The notes under the pieces: model-generated
Seen by the model: the letters and a program-made list of their open reading frames with translations, nothing else
The model's database searches: none
What the model was told of the DNA's origin: nothing
In this document: positions 1 to 7,209 of the stretch, in pieces
Layout of the letters: every line of letters begins with the position of its first letter
Position numbering within the stretch: the stretch's first letter is position 1
Assembly: GCA_949482135.1 (NCBI GenBank)
Contig: CASYFC010000004.1
Coordinates: forward strand, 62,001 to 126,000
Reading direction: 5' to 3'
DNA: 64,000 nt
From: an uncultured Clostridia bacterium
GTDB taxonomy: Bacteria; Bacillota; Clostridia; TANB77; CAG-508
Made by a program: the position numbers and the translations under genes

Positions 1-107
1 TTAACAACATGTTTATTAATTTCATCCATTGGAACTTCTTCCACTGATGCACTTACTTTTTTCTTATTATTTCCACTAACTCCATTTGAAGCTTTAGTCT
101 CTGCCAT
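1..107 (-). CDS. Unknown protein, N-terminal fragment (runs off window)
   Basis: Only the first 35 codons are present; the frame is still open at base 1. The start ATG at 105-107 follows a good ribosome binding site (AAAGGAG on the minus strand, about 8 bases upstream). The visible residues (MAETKASNGVSGNNKKKVSA, then an acidic stretch) are hydrophilic and look disordered, with no signal peptide. It begins 39 bases after the end of the upstream 175-residue gene and probably shares its transcript. I do not recognise the family. Confidence 0.6.
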   Translation of the reverse strand, partial: MAETKASNGVSGNNKKKVSASVEEVPMDEINKHVV

Positions 108-145
108 ATTCTAATTTCTCCTTTCGGCTCTATCATCTTTATATT

Positions 146-673
146 TTATTTTTTTCCTTCTCTAATTTCAAACGCAAAATATTTTTTGTAAGGTTTAAGC
201 TTACATTTTCCTTTAACTTCATTTGCTTCTTCATCAAAATATAAAATTGGTTTTACTTCTTCACCAGTATCTGGATCTATTATAGAAATAGGTCTTTTCA
301 TATTTGGTGTATATGCAAAATCTTTGTATTCTGTTTCTTCTTCATTGTACAAAGTTTTAAATTTCATAGGCATAGGTTTCTTTGAGATTTTTACTATATC
401 ATAATCTAAAAATCCCATGTTAACTACAACCTTATCTTTTGTAAAAGATAATATTACGAGCGGATTTCCTTCTGGTGCAGGATTATTAACAAAAAATGTT
501 TTTTTGTTATTTGCTCCAATAAGTTCTTCCGAATATTCTAATCTTTCAACTGTATATTTAGGACCATTTTTGGCAAATTCTCTTTCTGTCCTATTTACCT
601 GATATATTACAGTACGTATATCTTGTGGATCTGTAATACTAAAATATTTTCCTTGTAAACTATCTTCAACCAT
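146..673 (-). CDS. Hypothetical protein, 175 aa
   Basis: I do not recognise this protein. It is soluble, without signal peptide or membrane segment, rich in Lys, Glu, Tyr and Phe, with an alternating hydrophobic pattern that suggests beta strands (for example NPLVILSFTKDKVVVNMGF in the middle). There are no cysteines and no obvious catalytic motif. A ribosome binding site AAGGAG lies about 11 bases before the ATG. The gene is followed closely by the edge fragment and preceded by a gap of about 120 bases after the DnaJ-like gene. Codon use matches the other AT-rich minus-strand genes, so it looks native. Confidence 0.7.
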   Translation of the reverse strand: MVEDSLQGKYFSITDPQDIRTVIYQVNRTEREFAKNGPKYTVERLEYSEELIGANNKKTFFVNNPAPEGNPLVILSFTKDKVVVNMGFLDYDIVKISKKPMPMKFKTLYNEEETEYKDFAYTPNMKRPISIIDPDTGEEVKPILYFDEEANEVKGKCKLKPYKKYFAFEIREGKK

Positions 674-791
674 TTATTTTACTCTCCTTATAAAAGTTTG
701 TTACAAATGTTTTTTTCTTTTGAGTTTATTAAATAACATAATAATTATATCTTAATAAAACTTAAAAGTCAATCATTTTGCTATATTTATG

Positions 792-1679
792 TTAACCGTT
801 TCTTGGATTAAAATTTGACATTTCATCCATTTTTTTGAATAGTTCTAAGACTTCTTCTTTTGGATTTTTTGGAATCATAATTTTAGTATCTAAAATTAAT
901 TTTCCTCTACCACCTTTTCCATCTTTATATCCTTTATTATCGATTTCTATTTTTTCGCCACTTTGAATACCAGCTGGAACATAAACAGAAACATCTTCAT
1001 TTATACCATTTATAGTAACTTTTGTGCTAAGAGCAGCTTCCCAAGGAGTTAAATACAAGTTTGTTTTTATGTTGTATCCATCAAGAGTAAATTTTTCATC
1101 ATTTTTTATTTTTACTCTTATAAATAAATCTCCGTTTTTTCCTCCTGCTTTTCCTTGTTTACCTTGTCCAACAATTCTAATTTTTTCGTTATTTTGAATT
1201 CCTGCTGGAACTTGAACTTTGAATTTCTTCAAATTTCCTTCAACAGTTCTTACTCCTATTGATTGCTCTTTTCCTCTAAAAGCGTCTTCTATTGAAATAT
1301 TGATTTCTGTTTCAATATTTTCGCCTTTTGTAGCAACTTCTTTCTTAACTTTTTTCTTTGAAATATCTTTATTTTCCGCAGTTCCGAAAAACATATTAAA
1401 AAAGTCACTAGAAATTGAATCTTTACTTCTTTTACTTTCTTCATAAGATGAATTAGCTCGTCCAACATTTCTATGCCACATTCTATCATACTTTCTTTTG
1501 CTAATTCCATCAGACAATACTCTATATGCTTCATTTATATCTTTAAAGCGTTCTTCATATCTTTGGTTGATATCTGGATGATATTTTTTCGCTTGCTCTC
1601 TATAGGCCGATTTTATTTCTGACCCACTTACTTTATTTGTTTGTAAACCTAATATTTTGTAATAATCTTTAAATATCAT
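792..1679 (-). CDS. DnaJ/CbpA-type Hsp40 co-chaperone without zinc finger
   Basis: A 295-residue J-domain protein. The J domain covers about residues 3-70 and contains the HPD signature (AKKYHPDINQ), which stimulates the ATPase of DnaK. A linker rich in Ser, Lys and Glu follows, then a C-terminal substrate-binding region of two beta-sandwich halves from about residue 115. Typical short motifs VPAGIQNNEKIRIVGQG and VPAGIQSGEKIEI are present. The four CxxCxGxG zinc repeats of class A DnaJ are absent, so this is a class B protein like CbpA. The start ATG is preceded by GGGGGATG. It stands alone: a terminator separates it from ddl upstream, and no dnaK or grpE is in the window, so it is probably an accessory co-chaperone rather than the main DnaJ. 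Confidence 0.9.
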   Translation of the reverse strand: MIFKDYYKILGLQTNKVSGSEIKSAYREQAKKYHPDINQRYEERFKDINEAYRVLSDGISKRKYDRMWHRNVGRANSSYEESKRSKDSISSDFFNMFFGTAENKDISKKKVKKEVATKGENIETEINISIEDAFRGKEQSIGVRTVEGNLKKFKVQVPAGIQNNEKIRIVGQGKQGKAGGKNGDLFIRVKIKNDEKFTLDGYNIKTNLYLTPWEAALSTKVTINGINEDVSVYVPAGIQSGEKIEIDNKGYKDGKGGRGKLILDTKIMIPKNPKEEVLELFKKMDEMSNFNPRNG

Positions 1680-1776
1680 TTCAACATCCCCCGAACTCTT
1701 CCAAAAATTCTATTTGATTATATCATGTTCATTTTTTTTTGTGAAGTTTTTTATTAATAAAATTATATAAAATTTT

Positions 1777-1809
1777 AAAGATGTAGACTTTTTTAAAATC
1801 TACATCTTT
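1777..1809 (-). terminator. Rho-independent terminator after ddl
   Basis: Eleven-base perfect inverted repeat AAAGATGTAGA (1777-1787) and TCTACATCTTT (1799-1809) lying 13 bases after the ddl stop. Read on the minus strand the stem is followed by an A/T-rich run rather than a clean T-tract, so efficiency is uncertain. Confidence 0.65.
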
Positions 1810-1821
1810 TGTAAAAATCAT

Positions 1822-3081
1822 TTATTTTTTCATTATTTTTGTCCCTTTAGCGCCTTTGCTTCCACCTTGCATAGCAAGGATATTTTGATCATATGAGAAA
1901 GTTAATTTTTCTCTATCACTTTGTCTTTTTATAGCAAGTTCTATAATTTCATCTAGTTCTTGTTCAAATGTCTTACCTGTAGCTTCCCATAAGTAATATG
2001 ATAAAGCACCTGGAATTGTATTTATTTCATTTACATATACTTTATCTGTTTTATTATCAATTAGGAAATCAACTCTAGCAACACCATTACATCCTAAAAT
2101 ATTAAATACATCTTTTGCCAAATTTTGAATTTCTTCTGTTTTTTCTTTACTTATGTCTGCTGGAATTTTTTTGTTTGAAAATTGATTTTCTCCAACTTTT
2201 GCTCCATTACATTTCATTCCTGCTTTAGAAGGAATAGATTTTGCTCCACCTATAGTTCCACCTTTTGATTTTCCATCTCCTATGTATTTATCTGCATAAC
2301 TTAATATTTCATCTGAAAAGAATGGTTCCTCACATACTGATGCTTGTTGTTCTGCCTGATTTCCAATAACTGAGCAATTGATTTCTTTTAAATCTTCAAC
2401 TGCTTTTTCAACTATCACTCTATCCGCAAACTCCATTGCAAATTCAATTGCTTCTTCAAGTTCTGGTTTATTTTTAGCTTTTTTAATACCAACACTTGAA
2501 CCTAAATTACCTGGTTTTACTATCATTGGATATTCAATTTTTTCTTCAATTTCTTTTAATATCTTTTCTTCATCTTTTACATATTCTACAGAATAAAAAG
2601 CATGAAAATCTACAACTGGAACTCCTGATTCTTTTAAAACTTTCTTTTGTAAAATTTTATCCATTCCAATACTAGAAGCCATTATATCTGGTCCTACAAA
2701 AGGTAAGCCAAGTAGTGTTGCAAAACCTGCTATTGTACCATCTTCACAGTTTGTTCCATGAACAATTGGAAATGCAACATCTATTGTATTTAAAACTCTT
2801 TTTCCAATCCATGGAGCAGGTGTTCTAACAACTTTTACACCTTTTCCATCATTTATAACAGCTACTTTGTAGCATCTTTTTAATAAAACTTCCATATCTC
2901 TAAATGATTCTAAATCTAATAAATCATCACCTGTATACATTACTCCATTTTTAGCAATGTATATAGGAACAATTTCATATTTTTCAGGATTCAAACTTGA
3001 AATTGCTTGATTCATAGTAATTACTGATATTTCGTGCTCAACAGAGTTTCCTCCAAAAAACACACCAACTTTTATTTTCAT
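1822..3081 (-). CDS. ddl: D-alanine--D-alanine ligase
   Basis: Makes the D-Ala-D-Ala dipeptide for peptidoglycan in the cytoplasm using ATP. The N-terminus VGVFFGGNSVEHEISVI is the hallmark Ddl start, and GTNCEDGTIAG and the ATP-grasp segment MIVKPGNLGSSVGIKKA follow. The omega-loop region contains SYADKY, so the Tyr that favours D-Ala over D-lactate appears present; this does not look like a VanA/B-type ligase. At 419 residues it is longer than usual (about 350-370). The surplus is an insertion of about 30 residues rich in Gly, Ser and Lys between SYADKY and IPADI, plus a basic Gly-rich C-terminal tail. GGAGGAAT precedes the ATG. It is 15 bases downstream of the MurF-like gene, whose substrate it makes. 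Confidence 0.93.
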   Translation of the reverse strand: MKIKVGVFFGGNSVEHEISVITMNQAISSLNPEKYEIVPIYIAKNGVMYTGDDLLDLESFRDMEVLLKRCYKVAVINDGKGVKVVRTPAPWIGKRVLNTIDVAFPIVHGTNCEDGTIAGFATLLGLPFVGPDIMASSIGMDKILQKKVLKESGVPVVDFHAFYSVEYVKDEEKILKEIEEKIEYPMIVKPGNLGSSVGIKKAKNKPELEEAIEFAMEFADRVIVEKAVEDLKEINCSVIGNQAEQQASVCEEPFFSDEILSYADKYIGDGKSKGGTIGGAKSIPSKAGMKCNGAKVGENQFSNKKIPADISKEKTEEIQNLAKDVFNILGCNGVARVDFLIDNKTDKVYVNEINTIPGALSYYLWEATGKTFEQELDEIIELAIKRQSDREKLTFSYDQNILAMQGGSKGAKGTKIMKK

Positions 3082-3096
3082 TTTTTCATTCCTCCA

Positions 3097-4668
3097 TTAT
3101 AAGTAATTATCTGGTAAGTCGTTTTCTAATAAAACAACACTATCTCTTGTTATAATTTGATTCATTTTGCTCAAAGCCTCTTGCAAATTCTTCGCAATAT
3201 AAACATTAGACTCAGGATAACCTTTTTCTTTAATTCCATTGTATATTGGAACAGCTTGGTTTGCTCCTACTAAAATTATAAAATCACTACTATCAGCAGC
3301 GCATCTTCCAAGCTCTTGATTTATTTCTGTCATCTTATCTCCAAGTTCTACTATACCTGGAGTAATTAAAATTCTTTTTTTATGCTCAAAAGACTTTAAA
3401 ACTTCAAGTGCCATTTTAGCACCTTTTATATTTGAATTGTATGCATCATCAATTATCATACTTCCATTAGAATTTTGTTTTAATTCTAATCTATGAGTAA
3501 CTGGTCTAATATATTTAGCTCCCATTTTTATTTCATTTGCTGTAAGTCCTAATTTGTCTGCTATTGCGACAGCACCTACAACATTTAAAATATTCAAGCT
3601 CCCTAACAATCTAGTTTTTATTCTAATAGGTTCTTTGTTTGGTATAACAACATCAAAAGAAGATCCTCTTTCTGTAATATTGATATTTGTAGCATAATAA
3701 TCAGCTTCTTTTGATAATCCAAATTTAACCATATTTTTAGTAATTTTAGAGTTTCTTATATTTTCATCTTCCCAGTTGACAAATGCAATTCCATCATCAG
3801 GAAGGCTATCTACTAATTCAAGTTTAGTTTTTCTAACATTCTCTAAACTTTTAAATGTATCTAAATGTTGAGGTCCAATAGCAGTTAACATTCCATAATG
3901 TGGATTTACTATATCTGTTATTTCTTTAATATCTCCCACATATTTTGCACCCATCTCACAAATAAATAATTGATGCATTGGTGTTAATTTTTCATTTATT
4001 GTTCTTACAACTCCCATTGTTGTATTATAACTCTCTGGTGTCATTAATGTATTATATTTTTGTGAAAGAATAGTATTTACAATGTATTTTGTACTTGTTT
4101 TCCCATAACTTCCAGTAACACCAACAACTTTAAGTCCTGGTATATCCTCAAGTTTTGCTTTTGCTTGTTTACAAAAACCTTTTCTTATATTTTTCTCAAT
4201 TGGTTTATTTATAACACTTACAATATAAACAAAAACATATGCAAACATTGTACAGATATTTATAACGCTTAAAATAATTCTATAATTTAATACATTTGCC
4301 AAAATAAAACCAATTGCAAATAATACTAAATAAGTTGTATATACTCTTTTTATTCTTGCAGTAACAACAAAAGCTTTTTTTTCTTTTTGCTTTTTAGTTG
4401 TTGCTATAAAATAAAGTAACACAAATATTTCTATTGTAAAACCGATAATAACTGATACTTCAGTGTTAATTATAAAACATATAATTGGCACTAATAAAAG
4501 AATTATTTTCTTTATATCTACAACTTTTTTAATATAACGTTTCATCCATACTGCATATCTATCTACATAATAATTTTCTAATTGTAAAATATGTAACCCA
4601 TGCCTTGTAATTTTATAAAAATATACTAATATTAAAATTAAACTAAAGTTTAATAAAACTTTTTCCAT
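3097..4668 (-). CDS. murF: MurF-like Mur ligase with N-terminal membrane domain
   Basis: Predicted UDP-MurNAc-tripeptide:D-Ala-D-Ala ligase. About the first 160 residues carry roughly five hydrophobic segments, which standard cytosolic MurF lacks. The central ATPase domain starts near residue 185 with GVTGSYGKTSTK, followed by PESYNTTMGV and a conserved His in AIGPQHLDTF. The C-terminal domain has THRLEL and IIDDAYNSNI, matching the HRxE and DDAYNAN motifs of MurF. The start is taken as the ATG at 4668, because the ribosome binding site AAAGGGG is about 9 bases upstream; a TTG six bases earlier is too close. Adjacency to ddl supports D-Ala-D-Ala as substrate. The alternative, another amide ligase of the Mur family, cannot be excluded. 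Confidence 0.82.
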   Translation of the reverse strand: MEKVLLNFSLILILVYFYKITRHGLHILQLENYYVDRYAVWMKRYIKKVVDIKKIILLLVPIICFIINTEVSVIIGFTIEIFVLLYFIATTKKQKEKKAFVVTARIKRVYTTYLVLFAIGFILANVLNYRIILSVINICTMFAYVFVYIVSVINKPIEKNIRKGFCKQAKAKLEDIPGLKVVGVTGSYGKTSTKYIVNTILSQKYNTLMTPESYNTTMGVVRTINEKLTPMHQLFICEMGAKYVGDIKEITDIVNPHYGMLTAIGPQHLDTFKSLENVRKTKLELVDSLPDDGIAFVNWEDENIRNSKITKNMVKFGLSKEADYYATNINITERGSSFDVVIPNKEPIRIKTRLLGSLNILNVVGAVAIADKLGLTANEIKMGAKYIRPVTHRLELKQNSNGSMIIDDAYNSNIKGAKMALEVLKSFEHKKRILITPGIVELGDKMTEINQELGRCAADSSDFIILVGANQAVPIYNGIKEKGYPESNVYIAKNLQEALSKMNQIITRDSVVLLENDLPDNYL

Positions 4669-4682
4669 TAGCAATTTCCCCT

Positions 4683-5450
4683 TTATATATCATTTTTTAA
4701 AAATTCATTCACAACTGTATTAAAGTTATTTAAATTTTCTAAGTATGAAAAATGTGATGAACCTGGATATTCAATTAATCCGCTATCTGGTATTAATTTT
4801 GCCATTTTTCTTCCATCGCTAATTGGTGTAGCATTATCTAAAGTACCCCAAAATAACAAAGTTGGAACATTGATATTTGGTAATAACTCTGACAAATCTT
4901 CGTTTAAAATAAGCTTCATTGTTTCTTTTAAAACATTGCTTGAAGATTTATAATCACTAGAACCAACATTATTTCTAAGTTTTTCTTTAAAAGCTTTTAT
5001 TTTTTTAGTATTTGGTAATAAATTAAGTATGAATTTACCTGTTTTATAAAAAGCAACTTTTAAATAATAACCTAATTTTCTCTTTGGTTTTAAGCCTGCA
5101 CTATCTATTAAAATAACTTTTCTTGGTGTAACAATTTTTCTACCAACTGCATTTATTATAGTTCTTCCACCATTTGAATGACCAATTAAAATTGGATTTT
5201 TTATTTTTAGAGTATTTAAAAACTCTTTTAAAAAATTGCCAAAATCATTGGTATTTAATGGATGTTCTGGTAAATCGCTTTTTCCAAAACCAACAACATC
5301 AACTAAATAAACTTTGAAATTTTTACTTAAATTATTAGCAATAGGTCTCATTGTTTCTAAATCTGCTAACCAGCCATGTAGCAATACTACTGGTTTTCCA
5401 TTACCCATTACTTCATAATTAATATTCCAGTTATTTATTTTAACTTGCAA
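4683..5450 (-). CDS. Alpha/beta-fold hydrolase
   Basis: A 255-residue single-domain hydrolase. The oxyanion-hole region VVLLHGWLADLE lies near residue 25, the nucleophile elbow GHSNGG near residue 95, a likely acid Asp in LLFWGTLDNATP near residue 205, and the His in PGSSHFSYLEN near residue 235, so the triad looks intact. There is no signal peptide, so it is cytoplasmic. The start is a TTG preceded by AGGAGGAAATA. It is first in a tight run with the MurF-like ligase and ddl, 14 bases before the ligase start, so co-transcription is likely. The substrate is not deducible; an esterase or lipase of small substrates is the generic expectation. Confidence 0.85.
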   Translation of the reverse strand: MQVKINNWNINYEVMGNGKPVVLLHGWLADLETMRPIANNLSKNFKVYLVDVVGFGKSDLPEHPLNTNDFGNFLKEFLNTLKIKNPILIGHSNGGRTIINAVGRKIVTPRKVILIDSAGLKPKRKLGYYLKVAFYKTGKFILNLLPNTKKIKAFKEKLRNNVGSSDYKSSSNVLKETMKLILNEDLSELLPNINVPTLLFWGTLDNATPISDGRKMAKLIPDSGLIEYPGSSHFSYLENLNNFNTVVNEFLKNDI

Positions 5451-5470
5451 TATTTCCTCCTATATGTAAT

Positions 5471-5494
5471 CCACAATTTCTTAAGAGATTGTGG
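5471..5494. repeat. 24-bp palindrome upstream of the hydrolase
   Basis: CCACAAT.TCTTAAGA.ATTGTGG is a near-perfect palindrome; the single non-complementary pair would be G-T. It lies 21-44 bases upstream of the hydrolase start on the minus strand, a position suited to an operator or a leader hairpin. No T-tract follows in either direction. Confidence 0.5.
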
Positions 5495-5593
5495 AAATTT
5501 TCTACTATAATTTATTCAAATTAACAGTTTTTTGTTACTGCCATTATAATATAACAATATTGTAACAATTTCAATGTTTTTACTAATTTTTTT

Positions 5594-5659
5594 CACAAAC
5601 TGTTAAGATTTATCTGTTACAGTTTGTGAGCTTGTGTATTTATAATAAATACACAAGCT
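5594..5659. repeat. Two adjacent hairpins downstream of ypeB
   Basis: Two inverted repeats abut. The first is CACAAACTGT (5594-5603) with ACAGTTTGTG (5619-5628); the second is AGCTTGTGTATTTA (5629-5642) with TAAATACACAAGCT (5646-5659), a 14-base stem with a 3-base loop. They sit between the ypeB stop and the hydrolase operon. They may end the ypeB transcript, but neither has a T-tract on the minus strand, so a regulatory or processing role is equally possible. Confidence 0.5.
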
Positions 5660-5701
5660 ACATATTTTAGGTAAAGTTTTTCGAGCGCCCTTAAATCTCA
5701 A

Positions 5702-7048
5702 TTAAACAGTTAAAGTTCCTCCTGGTGTATCTAATATTACTAATATATCTTCTTCTTTTCCAGTTTCTACATTTATATAGACAAGAAATTCTTTTCCATC
5801 TACTTTTCCTTTAAACTCATAACATAAAATTTCTGATTTCCATTCTGTTGGAATTATTGCCTTTCCTTCTGACATTATTTCCAAGTCTGAGTTCAATTTA
5901 GATTTTGCTTCTTCGATAGTTATTTGTGGAGATTTATGTGTTCTATCAGTATGAGAATTTAAATATCCATTTGTTTCGATTCCTAGAATTTGACCATTAT
6001 CTAAAGCAACCTTTACTTTTATTAAATCTGGATAAACAATTATCCCATTATCATTATAAGCATAATTTATTGTTACTATATTTCCCTGTTTTACAAAATA
6101 TGTTTCTTTCATATCTTTAAAACCTTTATCTGATAGATATTTCTTACCTATTTCATTAGCTTCTTGTTGACTTATTTTTTCTTCATTTACACTTCTATCA
6201 AATGATGTTTCAACTACATGTCCACCTTTTTTAGAAATTGTTATACTACATTTTTCTTCCACATTATCAAATTCTACAGTAAAATCATACATAGGAATAT
6301 CTGCATTTTCTATAAATCCGTTATTTTCTATATTTTTTACAGAATATTCTGAATCATTGAAGAACTCTTTTGCTTTATTTTTTGCATCTTCTTCACTAAT
6401 ATCATTTCCTGTTAGTCCTAATTTTTCCATTTTATTTATATGATCTGAATATGCACCATCATAAATAAGACCTTCATATTCATTTAAATTATCATCTATA
6501 TTAGAAAACACATTTATACTATCAACTGCTTGTGCAAACTTTGTATTTGAATTCATATTCAAATCTTTCCAATCTATTGTTCCATTATAAATTTCTTCTG
6601 AGAGTTGATTTAAAGTTTGCTCTAAATCCAAACTATATTGATACAGATTTTTTAAATTATCAAAGTCTTCTTGTTTTAACTCTTCGCCACCTATACTTTT
6701 TCTAGATAAAGAATAAGAATAATCACTTACTTGATTTAAGAATTTTGATGTTTGTGAAAGACCCTCTTCATTTAATGGAATCCTAGACAAATACACAATT
6801 GCTAAATCTGAATTTTTCCATATTTCAGTTAAAGTTTTAGTTGCCTGTTCTGAGCCTTTTGAAATCATAGCCTTCGCTAAATAGTTTTCGATATTATTCA
6901 TGTAATTTACCAAATTACTAAATGCCTCTGTATAATTGTTATTATTCATATTTGAATATTGTTCTTTTAGTCTAAATGCATAATATCCTGTAATTATAGT
7001 TGAAATCACTAACACTATAATTATTGATTTTAATATTTTCTCTTTCAT
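5702..7048 (-). CDS. ypeB: Spore germination protein YpeB
   Basis: In spores YpeB sits at the inner membrane and cortex and is required for the cortex-lytic enzyme SleB to be retained and active. The protein has one N-terminal membrane segment (about residues 7-24) and a helical N-terminal half with the family's typical text (LVNYMNNIENYLAKAMIS, LSRIPLNEEGLSQTSKFLNQ). The C-terminal half has about three PepSY-like units from residue 210 to the end, for example ISEEDAKNKAKEFF, ISQQEANEIGKKYL and ITIEEAKSKL. Length of 448 aa is normal. GGAGGAAAT lies directly before the ATG. The usual partner sleB is not adjacent: the flanking genes are a divergent glycosyltransferase and an unrelated hydrolase, so sleB would have to be elsewhere. 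Confidence 0.93.
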   Translation of the reverse strand: MKEKILKSIIIVLVISTIITGYYAFRLKEQYSNMNNNNYTEAFSNLVNYMNNIENYLAKAMISKGSEQATKTLTEIWKNSDLAIVYLSRIPLNEEGLSQTSKFLNQVSDYSYSLSRKSIGGEELKQEDFDNLKNLYQYSLDLEQTLNQLSEEIYNGTIDWKDLNMNSNTKFAQAVDSINVFSNIDDNLNEYEGLIYDGAYSDHINKMEKLGLTGNDISEEDAKNKAKEFFNDSEYSVKNIENNGFIENADIPMYDFTVEFDNVEEKCSITISKKGGHVVETSFDRSVNEEKISQQEANEIGKKYLSDKGFKDMKETYFVKQGNIVTINYAYNDNGIIVYPDLIKVKVALDNGQILGIETNGYLNSHTDRTHKSPQITIEEAKSKLNSDLEIMSEGKAIIPTEWKSEILCYEFKGKVDGKEFLVYINVETGKEEDILVILDTPGGTLTV

Positions 7049-7143
7049 ATTTCCTCCAAACTTTATTTTTTAGGTATTTTTTCCATTTGTTAAAAATTTA
7101 TACAAATTTATTCCAAGCTAGATCTTAATGATTTATGAGTTTA

Positions 7144-7172
7144 TTGTTTTTTTTATAAAACAATGCTATAAT
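7144..7172 (+). promoter_or_regulatory. Sigma-A-type promoter for the glycosyltransferase-NUDIX gene
   Basis: TTGTTT (7144-7149), a 17-base spacer and TATAAT (7167-7172), followed about 38 bases later by the start codon and its GGAAGG ribosome binding site. Spacing is ideal and the -10 box is perfect. Confidence 0.65.
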
Positions 7173-7209
7173 GTATTTTGTTAAATAAAACTAATTGGAA
7201 GGTAATTAT

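Noticed and set aside
1822..3081. VanA-type D-Ala-D-Lac ligase (glycopeptide resistance)
   Set aside because: The omega-loop Tyr context (SYADKY) fits D-Ala-D-Ala ligases and no vanH or vanX neighbours are present.
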